Of a stretch of DNA of 30,722 bases, positions 8,113 to 14,496 are shown one piece after another (within the stretch, counting starts at the first letter, position 1; every line of letters begins with the position of its first letter). The DNA comes from a virus. Under the pieces are notes generated by a model. The model saw only the letters and a program-made list of their open reading frames with translations. It was not told the origin of the DNA and made no database searches. The stretch covers positions 1-30,722 of the IMG/VR virus record IMGVR_UViG_3300036760_001298; one strand, given 5' to 3'. Both the position numbers and the translations under genes were made by a program.

Positions 8113-8168
8113 CAGGCAATTAACATAGTATAACAGTTGAGCGAGCGCGGGGGCGTTCGCTTTTTTTT
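8113..8168 (+). ncRNA. Candidate small RNA of about 50 nt
   Basis: The stretch between the TAnnTTTG element (8105-8112) and the end of the T run (8168) has no plus-strand gene. The transcript would start near 8119, with about 22 unstructured nt followed by the terminator hairpin. It would be antisense to the leader of the 7540-7989 gene and the helicase operon. Function unknown; existence depends on the promoter being active. Confidence 0.35.
8141..8168 (+). terminator. Strong plus-strand Rho-independent terminator
   Basis: GCGAGCGC (8141-8148), loop GGGG, GCGTTCGC (8153-8160), an 8-bp stem with one G-U pair, followed by eight T (8161-8168). No plus-strand gene reads into it. Confidence 0.75.
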
Positions 8169-8222
8169 AGTCAATACGATTCCATATTAAACATGATGCT
8201 AATATATCGCGAGCGTTCATAG

Positions 8223-8468
8223 TTATTGCTGAGATTCAAGGATAAGTTGCTTGGTTATTTTCGCTTTGATGCGCTTTTTTAGCTTGATCACATCTATGCT
8301 GAGACATTGAATAACTCCGCCAGATTTGAATTTCGTTCTTATTTCGCGGACCGAAATTAATTTCCGAATTTCTGTTGCCTTCATTGCCAATAATTGTCCG
8401 GCTATGCGAATAGAAATCCACTTTTCGAGGTATTGAAGATAATTTTCGGGACGGCGTAATTTTTTCAT
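8223..8468 (-). CDS. Small basic hypothetical protein
   Basis: 81 aa. Not recognised. Very basic and helical (MKKLRRPENYLQYLEKW..., then KLKKRIKAKITKQ), which suggests nucleic-acid binding. Its start codon shares one base with the stop of the upstream 190-aa gene (TAATG at 8466-8470). This tight coupling supports it as a real gene. It ends about 180 bp before the next gene, a gap that holds the plus-strand promoter-terminator pair. Confidence 0.55.
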   Translation of the reverse strand: MKKLRRPENYLQYLEKWISIRIAGQLLAMKATEIRKLISVREIRTKFKSGGVIQCLSIDVIKLKKRIKAKITKQLILESQQ

Positions 8469-9040
8469 TACCAGAGCGAAGTTTGACCGTCCAATTCTTT
8501 CTTTTTCGCCGATTTGCGCTCCGCTTTTTCGGTTTCGAGGGATATATCGGCTTTGCGGGAAACGTAAGGCGAGTCGGCAATTTCTTCCTGCATCGCATCC
8601 TCTTTTTCAGGCTCTTCCGCAGCCTCCATTGCTTCGATTTCGCGGTCTTGCGTCCAATTTTCTTCCGCATGAAATTCGGCTCCGTCATAATCTTCGCTCA
8701 CCCAACCCAGCGGTTCTTCGGTTGCGTTCACGCTATTATTAATGACCGCTTCGGTGAGCGGATCGGTCGCAATTTCGATTGTAGGAACGAATCGCGTAAG
8801 CAGATTATCCGACGGGACGTAATTATAGCAATAGTTGAGTTCGCGCTCCGATGGCATGGGCAGCCCATACGCCGTCGCAAATTCGCGGACGGTAACGAAA
8901 CGTGTATAATGGTGCATTCGCCCTAGTTCGTCCGCGAGCGCGTCTTTCATGCGTTTAAATTCGCTCACGTTTACGCCGAACAGGTGGACGGCGTGGTTTG
9001 CGGTTAGGCGCACTTCAGTTTGATGGTTGTGGATAAGCAT
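8468..9040 (-). CDS. Hypothetical early protein with acidic C-terminal half
   Basis: 190 aa. Not recognised. Residues 1-100 look folded (MLIHNHQTEVRLTANHAV, then a helix MKDALADELGRMHHYTRFVTVREFA resembling a small DNA-binding or winged-helix arrangement). Residues 105-190 are strongly acidic (EEPEKEDAMQEEIADS) and end in a lysine-rich segment and Leu-Trp. An acidic tail after a compact domain is seen in DNA mimics, inhibitors and single-strand binding proteins that recruit partners. No family is claimed. It is coupled to the 81-aa gene downstream and lies 9 bp after the 64-aa gene. Confidence 0.65.
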   Translation of the reverse strand: MLIHNHQTEVRLTANHAVHLFGVNVSEFKRMKDALADELGRMHHYTRFVTVREFATAYGLPMPSERELNYCYNYVPSDNLLTRFVPTIEIATDPLTEAVINNSVNATEEPLGWVSEDYDGAEFHAEENWTQDREIEAMEAAEEPEKEDAMQEEIADSPYVSRKADISLETEKAERKSAKKKELDGQTSLW

Positions 9041-9049
9041 ATTGCGGCG

Positions 9050-9244
9050 TTAAAATTGGTCTGCGATAATGATTTCCGCGAGCTGGGTCTCCAATTTCTC
9101 GTGGACCGTCGGGCATTGGTTGAATTGCATCTTTTCCAATACCGCGCCGATTTTGCGAAGCGAATAGGGGAATTGATGGGCGTTTGCTGCGTATTCGCGC
9201 TGGGCGATTTCGCATTTTTGGCGAGTAACGGGGGACATTGTCAT
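9050..9244 (-). CDS. Small hypothetical early protein
   Basis: 64 aa, or 62 aa from the second ATG at 9238. Not recognised. A helical protein with two cysteines (MTMSPVTRQKCEIAQ...; MQFNQCPTVHEKLETQLAEI). It lies 7 bp after the 49-aa membrane protein and 9 bp before the 190-aa gene, consistent with membership of the early operon. Confidence 0.5.
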   Translation of the reverse strand: MTMSPVTRQKCEIAQREYAANAHQFPYSLRKIGAVLEKMQFNQCPTVHEKLETQLAEIIIADQF

Positions 9245-9251
9245 ATTGCGT

Positions 9252-9401
9252 TTAAAAAAGTAAGCGAAGGAATTGCATGGTAAAAAAGCCTAAAATGAAG
9301 GCGATAAATAGGAGCATGAGAAATTCTCCGAGACGGTCGAGTTTGTTATTCACGCTAGTAGAAACTGAGTTAAGCTGCATTGTTCGTTGTTTATGAAGCA
9401 T
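9252..9401 (-). CDS. 49-aa membrane protein (short ORF)
   Basis: The reading frame runs from ATG at 9399-9401 to TAA at 9252-9254. The product starts MLHKQRTMQLNSVSTSV and has one hydrophobic helix at about 26-48 (EFLMLLFIAFILGFF, then TMQFLRLLF). The amphipathic N-terminus with Lys/Arg and the C-terminal helix give an N-in, tail-anchored layout. It is 7 bp from the next gene in the early operon. Small early membrane proteins in phages often interfere with host membrane or division functions; no specific role is claimed. Confidence 0.6.
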   Translation of the reverse strand: MLHKQRTMQLNSVSTSVNNKLDRLGEFLMLLFIAFILGFFTMQFLRLLF

Positions 9402-9532
9402 ATTATTTTATCCGGTAATAAATTTTTGTATTGAATTTGTAAATTAATTCGCGCTATTGTTAGGTCAATAAACATTTTATCATCTACCCTTCTTTCATTC
9501 AAAAAAAGTTGGAAACCGTACGTCTTTTTCAT
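9350..9532 (-). CDS. Possible 60-aa hypothetical protein
   Basis: The ATG (9530-9532) overlaps the stop of the HTH gene as ATGA, the same coupling used throughout this operon, and this is the main support. Against it: A+T-rich sequence and a 52-bp overlap with the 49-aa membrane gene in another frame. No recognisable motif. Otherwise 9402-9528 would be an untranslated spacer. Confidence 0.35.
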   Translation of the reverse strand: MKKTYGFQLFLNERRVDDKMFIDLTIARINLQIQYKNLLPDKIICFINNEQCSLTQFLLA

Positions 9533-9753
9533 TGGATTTTCCCTCGCGGGCGTTTAGAAGTTATAGGCGTGTTTTTGGCGGGTTTATGCAGCATCCATTG
9601 CAGAAATGCGTCTGTTTCGATAAATGCCTTGCAGCCTTCGCCGAGGCGCATAATCGGCGCGCCTTCTTTTTCCCAGCGCGCAAGCGTATCGGCGCTGATT
9701 TTCATTGCCTCGCAGAATTCCGCGAGGGGATAGACGGCGTTTTTGATTAGCAT
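9529..9753 (-). CDS. Excisionase-like helix-turn-helix protein
   Basis: 74 aa from MLIKNAVYPLAEF; the frame extends upstream to 9903, but that part overlaps a better gene. It has a MerR/HTH_17-type arrangement: LAEFCEAMKISADTLARWEKEG (helix-turn-helix, about 10-31), then the wing GCKAFIETDAFLQWM, as in excisionases and small DNA-binding proteins that bind bent DNA. The C-terminus is basic (KRPRGK). It overlaps the previous stop (ATGCTAA at 9747-9753). In a phage with a tyrosine integrase this is the best candidate for the recombination directionality factor, although it is 4.5 kb from the integrase. A plain early regulator is the alternative. Confidence 0.6.
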   Translation of the reverse strand: MLIKNAVYPLAEFCEAMKISADTLARWEKEGAPIMRLGEGCKAFIETDAFLQWMLHKPAKNTPITSKRPRGKIQ

Positions 9754-9944
9754 TTTTCGGGTTGGTATACAAGGGTTGGGCGGTCTTTGCATAGCATCGC
9801 GGCTATTGCGTCGGTTTGATACATCATATAGGCTTCGAATTCCTCGCTGCTCATATTTTCGCGCAAGGCGATATATTGCCTGCCGAGCGGGGAGTTCGCC
9901 CATGCGTCAATGATTTCTTGCGCTGCTTTCTCGGTATTATTCAT
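9747..9944 (-). CDS. Small hypothetical early protein
   Basis: 65 aa, helical and acidic (MNNTEKAAQEIIDAWANS; SSEEFEAYMMYQTDAIAAML). Not recognised. Its ATG overlaps the previous stop (ATGAATAA at 9937-9944) and its stop overlaps the next start, so it is coupled on both sides. Confidence 0.6.
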   Translation of the reverse strand: MNNTEKAAQEIIDAWANSPLGRQYIALRENMSSEEFEAYMMYQTDAIAAMLCKDRPTLVYQPEKC

Positions 9945-10146
9945 CTGGAAAGGAGATTTTAGTTATTACTATTCGATTATAAGCAATAGTAATTGTATTG
10001 ATTGTAACTATTTCAGTCAATTGCAATAAATCAGTTAATAAGGCGGCGCGAGTTTTAAAACCTTCGGGTAAGCAAGACAAAGGAAACTTCTTAGGTTTTC
10101 CATCAATTGGTAGAATCCAATAGCCGCTGATATAGTAGTTATACAT
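9937..10146 (-). CDS. Small hypothetical early protein
   Basis: 69 aa from MYNYYISGYWILP; the frame is open to 10206, but the internal start overlaps the preceding stop exactly (ATGTATAA at 10139-10146), the pattern of its neighbours. The N-terminus is aromatic and strand-like (YNYYISGYWILPIDGKPKKFP), followed by a helix (FKTRAALLTDLLQLTE) and a second strand-rich part. Not recognised. Confidence 0.55.
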   Translation of the reverse strand: MYNYYISGYWILPIDGKPKKFPLSCLPEGFKTRAALLTDLLQLTEIVTINTITIAYNRIVITKISFPDE

Positions 10147-10381
10147 ATCCCAGATTATTTTCTTTTGCCCGATTTGCAGATATATAAGCGGATAGACCCA
10201 GACCATCCAAATTGATGGTCTGGCGCTGATTAAGCGCGGCGTGGATCGCGTCTATCTTATCAAAAAAGCCGGATTCCTTTAATTCTTTCAGCCAAGCGCC
10301 GATTGATTCGCCGATTTGCGCGTTCACTGCTCGCATGATTCTGCCGAACTTGGTGCGGTTTTCCACATTAGGCGTTTCCAT
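10139..10381 (-). CDS. Small hypothetical early protein
   Basis: 80 aa. Helical N-terminus (FGRIMRAVNAQIGESIGAWLKELKES), polar C-terminus. Not recognised. The start overlaps the stop of the first early gene (ATGGAAACGCCTAA at 10368-10381); the stop overlaps the next start. Confidence 0.6.
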   Translation of the reverse strand: METPNVENRTKFGRIMRAVNAQIGESIGAWLKELKESGFFDKIDAIHAALNQRQTINLDGLGLSAYISANRAKENNLGYV

Positions 10382-10598
10382 GGGTTGCGCCCTCCGTGCT
10401 TAAGTTTTCCGAACCAATGCTTGCGAAACCCGTAAGTCTGTTTAGCTCCGCCAGCGCCGTGCCGAGCGCCTGACCCATCGTCATTTTTTCGCCGTACCGC
10501 AGGATGCGATGCGCTTGATACTTTTCCAGCATCAAATGCGACGCGGGATCGGTGCGGATCATGGATTCTTTTGCGGTTGCCGGTTGTGTTGCGTTCAT
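10368..10598 (-). CDS. First gene of the early operon, hypothetical
   Basis: 76 aa. Not recognised. The centre (ASHLMLEKYQAHRILRYGEKMTMGQALGTALAEL) is helical and could be a small DNA-binding or adaptor fold. It is the promoter-proximal early gene, divergent from the repressor at 10686, the position where Cro-like or early regulatory proteins usually sit, but no HTH is evident. Confidence 0.6.
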   Translation of the reverse strand: MNATQPATAKESMIRTDPASHLMLEKYQAHRILRYGEKMTMGQALGTALAELNRLTGFASIGSENLSTEGATHGNA

Positions 10599-10685
10599 TC
10601 TTTTTCCGTAAATTGCAGATGCGTTAGATTACGCCGTAAAGATAGTAACAAGATTTATTACGAATTACGAATTGGTAATAAAAAA
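10599..10685. promoter_or_regulatory. Divergent operator/promoter region between repressor and early operon
   Basis: 87 bp. Several TTAC/GTAA half-sites occur: the perfect palindrome TTACG-C-CGTAA (10629-10639), GTAAC at 10645, a tandem repeat TTACGAA TTACGAA (10658-10671) and GGTAA at 10674. On the minus strand TATCTTTA (10637-10644) matches TAnnTTTG in all but the last base and would start the early transcript near 10630; it overlaps the palindrome, as expected for repression. The repressor ATG has an A-rich leader (AATAAAAAA). These are natural operator candidates for the repressor; binding is inferred. Confidence 0.6.
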
Positions 10686-11402
10686 ATGGATAAAAGTCCT
10701 AATTCATTGGGTTTCAGGCTGAAAATTTTCAGAGAATCACAAAATCTTTCACAGAAGGATATTGGGGACTTAATTTCTATTACTAAAAATACTGTTTCAT
10801 CAATCGAAACAGGCAAGAGCGAACCGAGCCATGATTTGCTCATCGCTTTGCGAAAATCTCATAACCTTAATATAACGTGGGTTCTCACCGGGGAGGGGGA
10901 GATGTTTGAAATGCCTAACGGTTCGGAAAACGCCTCGGAAAAGCGCCCCACCCAATTGCCGGAAATTCACAACGTTTCGGAGGCGATACTGGTGAAGAGC
11001 TACGAAATCCCGTTTGTCCCCATCCCGGCGTACGCCAGTTTTTTGGAGTTCGCGGGGGATGTGCATATCAAGACGCTTTCCAAGATAGCGGTTTTCGCGT
11101 CGAGCAAACCGGACAAGCGCTCGATAGCTTTCGAGATTCAGGGCAATTCGATGGCTCCGGAGGCGATGCCGGGGGACACCGCGATTTGCCGCGAAATTCC
11201 GCCGTCCGATTGGGATTACCTCACGACGGTGGACCTATATATTTTCGCGCTCGCCGATATGATCACCCTGAAGCGGGTGCAGCGGGTGGGAGCGGATTCG
11301 TTAAATTTCATTCCTTCCAACCGAGACTACGCGCCTTTCGCCGTCCCCGCCGAGCGGGTGAAACGGGTTTTCCGCGTGGAGGAACTTCGGCGCAAAATGT
11401 AA
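10686..11402 (+). CDS. CI/LexA-like repressor (Xre HTH + S24 peptidase)
   Basis: 238 aa from MDKSPNSLGF; the frame is open upstream but this ATG is preceded by an A-rich leader and begins the HTH domain. Residues 9-62 form an Xre-type helix-turn-helix (LSQKDIGDLISITKNTVSSIETGK). The C-terminal half (about 105-232) is an S24/LexA-type autoprotease: catalytic Ser155 in GNSMAP, Lys196 in MITLKRV, and a possible Ala-Gly cleavage site at 123-124 (EFAGDV). DNA damage would trigger RecA-stimulated self-cleavage and induction. It faces the early operon across the operator region and is followed by two membrane-protein genes on the same strand, so these are probably expressed in the lysogen. Confidence 0.9.
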   Translation: MDKSPNSLGFRLKIFRESQNLSQKDIGDLISITKNTVSSIETGKSEPSHDLLIALRKSHNLNITWVLTGEGEMFEMPNGSENASEKRPTQLPEIHNVSEAILVKSYEIPFVPIPAYASFLEFAGDVHIKTLSKIAVFASSKPDKRSIAFEIQGNSMAPEAMPGDTAICREIPPSDWDYLTTVDLYIFALADMITLKRVQRVGADSLNFIPSNRDYAPFAVPAERVKRVFRVEELRRKM

Positions 11403-11421
11403 CTTCCAACCGACCGAAAAT

Positions 11422-11685
11422 ATGCAGAACGATGATCTCATATTAGCTCAAGCAATTCACCGAGCCTCTCAAAAAGGCTGGAGAATTGTAGCGCAAAATG
11501 CTAGCGGTTTTCAATTGCGCAAGCCGAAAACGGCAAGCGGCTGCTTACTTGTTTTTGGTTTTATTGGACTTTTTTTTTGGGGGCTTGGCTTGCTATTATT
11601 GATTTTGGCGGGCATTATGTACGCTACTTCAAAAGATCGGGTTATTTTCGTTACTAAGGAGCAATTAATCATGGGTGCATATTAA
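11422..11685 (+). CDS. Membrane protein in the lysogeny operon
   Basis: 87 aa, starting 19 bp after the repressor. Residues 1-36 are a soluble, PH- or YcxB-like strand motif (GWRIVAQNASGFQLRKPK). Residues 40-68 are one long hydrophobic stretch (CLLVFGFIGLFFWGLGLLLL...), enough for a hairpin of two short helices. The C-terminal DRVIFVTKEQL may return to the cytoplasm. Expression with the repressor suggests lysogenic conversion or superinfection exclusion; family not firmly identified. Confidence 0.65.
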   Translation: MQNDDLILAQAIHRASQKGWRIVAQNASGFQLRKPKTASGCLLVFGFIGLFFWGLGLLLLILAGIMYATSKDRVIFVTKEQLIMGAY

Positions 11686-11695
11686 TTGATAATTT

Positions 11696-12199
11696 ATGGT
11701 TCGCAATAGTCCTGGACAATATAAAAAATACGATAAAGCTGAGAAGTGGGTAGGCAAAGGAGTTAAATTATTTGAAAAAGGGATCATAAAATTGATCCGC
11801 AAAAAAAGTAGGGGCAAAGGGTGTTTATTGCTATTTATTTTCGCAGTTTCTATGACCTTTTTGTTGCTGTCAGCAAATTGGTTTTCTCCGCAACCGTTGC
11901 CGCGCGTTTGGATTTGTGAATCAACGCCAAACGGCAAATATCACGTTTTGCCAACCTGTCAGCATCTTGCGCGTTGCACAAGCCTGATCGAAACGACGCA
12001 GGATTCCGCCGTTTGGCGCAACTACCCGCCCTGCCGCCGCTGTTATCCGCAATCTCCCTACTTTTTTTGCCCCGTCGCGGGCAAAGCCTACCATAAAGAC
12101 CGCTGGTGCAAAGCCGTCAAGCGATGCAAAGAAGTCCGGGGCGCGCCATTGGATTCCCTCAAAAAAGCGGGGTTCGCGCCTTGCGAAAAGTGCGATTAG
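11696..12199 (+). CDS. Membrane-anchored protein with two tandem Cys/His (Ada-like) modules
   Basis: 167 aa. A basic N-terminus (about 1-41) and a helix at 42-60 (GCLLLFIFAVSMTFLLLSA) predict an N-in anchor with the rest outside. Two repeated modules follow. The first has Cys74, His83, Cys88, Cys94, Cys113, Cys116; the second has Cys125, His133, Cys138, Cys144, Cys163, Cys166. Spacing is almost identical (C-x7/8-H-x4-C-x5-C-x18-C-x2-C). The YHxxxxC...PCxxC pattern resembles the Ada metal-binding fold, so zinc binding or disulfides are likely. It is 10 bp after the previous membrane gene in the repressor operon, hence a candidate superinfection-exclusion or surface-modifying protein. Its stop overlaps the opposite gene's stop by 4 bp. 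Confidence 0.7.
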   Translation: MVRNSPGQYKKYDKAEKWVGKGVKLFEKGIIKLIRKKSRGKGCLLLFIFAVSMTFLLLSANWFSPQPLPRVWICESTPNGKYHVLPTCQHLARCTSLIETTQDSAVWRNYPPCRRCYPQSPYFFCPVAGKAYHKDRWCKAVKRCKEVRGAPLDSLKKAGFAPCEKCD

Positions 12200-12393
12200 T
12201 CAGTCAAAATAAACCCTTCTTCAACTTTTTTGCGAAAAAGCGCGGCATATTTTTCGAGAGTTTTTCGCGTATAATTCGCGCCGGATTCCAGTCTTTTTAT
12301 TGTATCGCAGCTGAGTTTAGTTTGCTCAGAGGCTTGCAATTGCGAAAGCCCTGCGGCTTTCCGCAAGGCTCGAAGTTCTGAAAATATGGTCAT
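12196..12393 (-). CDS. Small Xre-type helix-turn-helix regulator
   Basis: 65 aa, essentially one HTH domain: FSELRALRKAAGLSQLQASE, then a recognition helix near LSCDTIKRLESG, then a basic helix. It could act as a second repressor, Cro-like switch or antitoxin-type regulator. The start overlaps the previous stop as ATGA (12390-12393). It is the third gene of a minus-strand operon with its own promoter at 12921-12952 and converges on the lysogeny operon with a 4-bp overlap and no terminator between, so the two transcripts must be complementary at their 3' ends. Confidence 0.8.
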   Translation of the reverse strand: MTIFSELRALRKAAGLSQLQASEQTKLSCDTIKRLESGANYTRKTLEKYAALFRKKVEEGFILTD

Positions 12394-12632
12394 TTATAAT
12401 TTGCAGCGATATTCATTTTAATAGCATAATCCATCAATGATCTCGCAGCCATAATCGCGCTATCGGTATTCGAATATGTTCTAGGATTGCTAAAATCATT
12501 AAACATTATCAAAGATGCTGAACCATCTTCGAATTGTTTAAGCGTGTATTTCTCGCCGCAAAATGTACATTCGCCTTTTTCAGCGAGATTTTTAAGGGCG
12601 GCTTCTTTTTTGGCTGGGGACGGAGGAGTCAT
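12390..12632 (-). CDS. Hypothetical protein with a CxxC motif
   Basis: 80 aa. Cys22-x-x-Cys25 in GECTFCGEKYT suggests half of a zinc site or a redox pair. After it come a strand region and a helix (TDSAIMAARSLMDYAIKM). Not recognised. It is coupled to the Xre gene by ATGA overlap and lies 24 bp after the 79-aa gene. The two could form a toxin-antitoxin-like or regulatory pair; this is inference only. Confidence 0.55.
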   Translation of the reverse strand: MTPPSPAKKEAALKNLAEKGECTFCGEKYTLKQFEDGSASLIMFNDFSNPRTYSNTDSAIMAARSLMDYAIKMNIAANYK

Positions 12633-12656
12633 TTGATTGTAAATAAGCTAAGTGAA

Positions 12657-12896
12657 TTATTTTGATTTAAGTAATTGATCAAGTTGGTATGAATCAATCG
12701 AGACTTTAACTCTGGAGAATTTGCTTTTGATCAATCTGTTAAGATCGGATTTAGATAAATGTGGTCTCAATTCATTCAGCCTAAAATAATACGCGATTTT
12801 GTCGTGATCAAAATGCTTGAGTCCTTGAGGATTGAAGACGGAAGAAAAGAAGTCATTCCCTTGGTGTTGGAGTTCTAATACTGTTTTTGCGGTCAT
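12657..12896 (-). CDS. Hypothetical protein, first gene of a three-gene operon
   Basis: 79 aa. Mixed strand/helix, basic C-terminus (LNRLIKSKFSRVKVSIDSYQLDQLLKSK). Not recognised. It is directly preceded by the best promoter match in the window, with the ATG 25 bp after the -7 element, so it is probably expressed by host RNA polymerase without phage activators. Confidence 0.6.
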   Translation of the reverse strand: MTAKTVLELQHQGNDFFSSVFNPQGLKHFDHDKIAYYFRLNELRPHLSKSDLNRLIKSKFSRVKVSIDSYQLDQLLKSK

Positions 12897-12920
12897 GTTG
12901 CGAGTGCGTTAAATGTGATG

Positions 12921-12952
12921 CAAAGATAGAGGGTTGTACGTTACCTTCCAAA
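12921..12952 (-). promoter_or_regulatory. Bacteroidota-type promoter for the 12896-12196 operon
   Basis: On the minus strand TTTG (12952-12949), 20 bp, then TATCTTTG (12928-12921). Both elements match the TTTG / TAnnTTTG consensus exactly. Predicted start near 12914. Confidence 0.8.
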
Positions 12953-12953
12953 T

Positions 12954-12992
12954 AAAAGATGCAAATTTGTCAAATAAATTTGCATCTTTTTT
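12954..12992. terminator. Bidirectional terminator between integrase and the 12896 operon
   Basis: AAAAGATGCAAATTT (12954-12968), loop GTCAAAT, AAATTTGCATCTTTT (12976-12990): a perfect 15-bp stem whose outer A/T arms serve as T tract in either direction. It probably ends the integrase transcript, and lies next to the downstream operon's -33 element. Confidence 0.75.
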
Positions 12993-13030
12993 GCAACGCG
13001 CTGAAAATGAGGCAGAAAATTTTATCTGGG

Positions 13031-13196
13031 TTTTCGGCTTGCGAAAAGTGCTATTGAGTTGTCAAGTAAAACTTGACAACCCAACTATTCGGGATTTTCG
13101 AATAGTTCAACTATTAAGGAATCCTTACAAGTTCAACCCTCCGGAATTTCCGGATAGTTGGATTTTAATTAGGACGAATTCGCGCTAATTAAAATC
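13031..13196. repeat. Tandem array of six distinct palindromes after the integrase gene
   Basis: Perfect inverted repeats, each different: TTTTCG/CGAAAA (13031-13047); GTTGTCAAGT/ACTTGACAAC (13058-13080, 3-nt loop); AACTATTCG/CGAATAGTT (13083-13107); TAAGG/CCTTA (13115-13127, inside AACT...AGTT 13109-13133); TCCGGAA/TTCCGGA (13140-13154); GATTTTAATTAG/CTAATTAAAATC (13161-13196, 12-bp arms). With the terminator at 12954-12992 this makes seven in 243 bp. The last overlaps the integrase stop. None of the six has a T tract, so these are not simple terminators. Confidence 0.8.
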
Positions 13197-14433
13197 AATT
13201 CCACGCTTTGCGCATGGCTTGCGCGCGTTTTTCTTTGTCGGAACGGGTATAGCGGGCGGTCTGTTCGATCTTGCGATGTCCCACGATGCGTTGAATGTCG
13301 GTGAGCGCCATGCCGCGCTGTTCGCTGAGTGTTATAAAGGTATGCCGCGCCGAGTGGGTGGAAAGAAATCGCCACTTTTCCCCGGCGGTTTCGAGCCGCT
13401 TTGCTCCGCGAAATCGGATTTCCCGCCAGGGCGCGCAGATTCCCGCCATTTTCGCGGCTTCTTTCAGCGCGCGATTGAGGGGTTGGTTTTGCATCCGCGG
13501 GAGCGGGGTTGCGGCTTTTTCTTTTCGGTAACGGTCTAAAATCGCGCTCGCGGCTCCGCTCAAGGGAATTTCCACGTCCTCGCGAGTCTTCATCATTTTG
13601 ATGTCAATAAACCAATAGGCGACCCGTTCCCTTTTTTCCGCGTCAAGGTAAAAATCCTTTTTGATATGGTCCCACGCCAATTTAGCCAAATCTGAAAATC
13701 GCAAACCCGTATAGCAAGCGAAAACGAAAATATCCCGCGCCCGCGCCAATTGTGTCAATGCGCCGAAATCGGCCGCTGCGAATTTATGTAGCTCCTCCTG
13801 CGTCAAATAGGGCGTATTTTCCGTCTGGTTTCCTGCCGCGCTATATTTCAATATCTCAAAATTCGTATGCAGTTTCCGCTCCAGCGCCCAGCGAATAAAG
13901 CCTTTCATATTGTTAATTTTCTTTTGCGTCGTATTGTTGGTATTGCCTTCTTTTTCCTGCATAAAGAGGGTCCAATCGTCGAATAGTTGGGTAGTCAGCG
14001 CGTTGAAACTGCGGATTTCCGGCGCGAACGCCTCGAAACTGGCAAAGGCGTTGCGCTTGGCAATTGCAGTCCGCGCCGCGCTGTGTTGCTTGTGATGCTG
14101 GATAAATAATTCGGCAGCGGCTTTAAAATCCATTGCGGTCGCTTGTTTCGCGGACAAAGCGATTTCCAGTTGGTCGCGGGTTATCTGCAATCGCTCGAAT
14201 TTCGCTTTATTGACTGCGTTAAGCGCGTCGGCGTAAAGTTTATCGAGGATTGCGTTCTGCTGCTGCGACGCGGGCGCGTTCGGGCAAACTCGCTGCTTTT
14301 TAGCGTCCCAATCAGCGCATTGCAAGGAAATCTTAGTAGGAAAATACCAGCGAATCGCTTTGCCGCTTTGGTATTTGAGCTGGATATTCGCCTTTTCGCG
14401 GCTGATTTTGGCGACAAACGAGAGGGTTGCGAT
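13195..14433 (-). CDS. int: Tyrosine recombinase integrase
   Basis: About 412 aa if it starts at ATC 14433. The catalytic domain has Arg in YTGLRFSDL, His-x-x-Arg in STHSARHTF, His in IVGHRK and the nucleophile Tyr in ARYTRS, so the core is intact. The N-terminus beyond the first conventional start (TTG 14325) clearly belongs to the protein: ATLSFVAKISREKANIQLKY and WYFPTKISLQCADWD match the Bacteroidota phage integrase arm-binding domain. Back to the in-frame TAA at 14503-14505 there is no ATG, GTG, TTG or CTG. ATC at 14431-14433 (giving M-ATLSFVAK) is the most natural position; ATA codons further upstream or a sequence error are alternatives. A start at TTG 14325 would lose the first strands. 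The tRNA-like attP core lies 174 bp upstream. Confidence 0.85.
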   Translation of the reverse strand: MATLSFVAKISREKANIQLKYQSGKAIRWYFPTKISLQCADWDAKKQRVCPNAPASQQQNAILDKLYADALNAVNKAKFERLQITRDQLEIALSAKQATAMDFKAAAELFIQHHKQHSAARTAIAKRNAFASFEAFAPEIRSFNALTTQLFDDWTLFMQEKEGNTNNTTQKKINNMKGFIRWALERKLHTNFEILKYSAAGNQTENTPYLTQEELHKFAAADFGALTQLARARDIFVFACYTGLRFSDLAKLAWDHIKKDFYLDAEKRERVAYWFIDIKMMKTREDVEIPLSGAASAILDRYRKEKAATPLPRMQNQPLNRALKEAAKMAGICAPWREIRFRGAKRLETAGEKWRFLSTHSARHTFITLSEQRGMALTDIQRIVGHRKIEQTARYTRSDKEKRAQAMRKAWN

Positions 14434-14440
14434 GGATTTA

Positions 14441-14482
14441 GGCGCTAAGGTTGGCGCTTTTGCGGGCGCTATTTCAGGCGCT
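14441..14482. repeat. Four GGCGCT repeats with an exact 12-bp period
   Basis: GGCGCT at 14441, 14453, 14465 and 14477. In the integrase frame these read as a four-residue repeat (LAPE-IAPA-KAPT-LAPK). They could be an N-terminal extension or DNA-binding sites in the integrase leader. A TATCTTAG (14488-14481, minus strand), one base off the -7 consensus, overlaps the last copy. Confidence 0.7.
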
Positions 14483-14496
14483 AAGATAAGCGGTTT

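Noticed and set aside
8236-8688. Minus-strand 150-codon frame rich in Lys/Arg
   Set aside because: It overlaps the 81-aa and 190-aa genes in another frame; those are coupled to their neighbours and this one is not. The Arg/Lys richness is a frame-shadow effect.
9754-9903. N-terminal extension of the excisionase-like frame
   Set aside because: It lies inside the coupled 65-aa gene in another frame; the HTH protein starts naturally at 9753 with an overlapping stop.
12934-13188. Plus-strand open frame of 84 codons after the integrase
   Set aside because: It starts inside the minus-strand promoter, runs through the terminator and six palindromes, has no plus-strand partner and no recognisable motif. 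The palindromes explain the sequence better.
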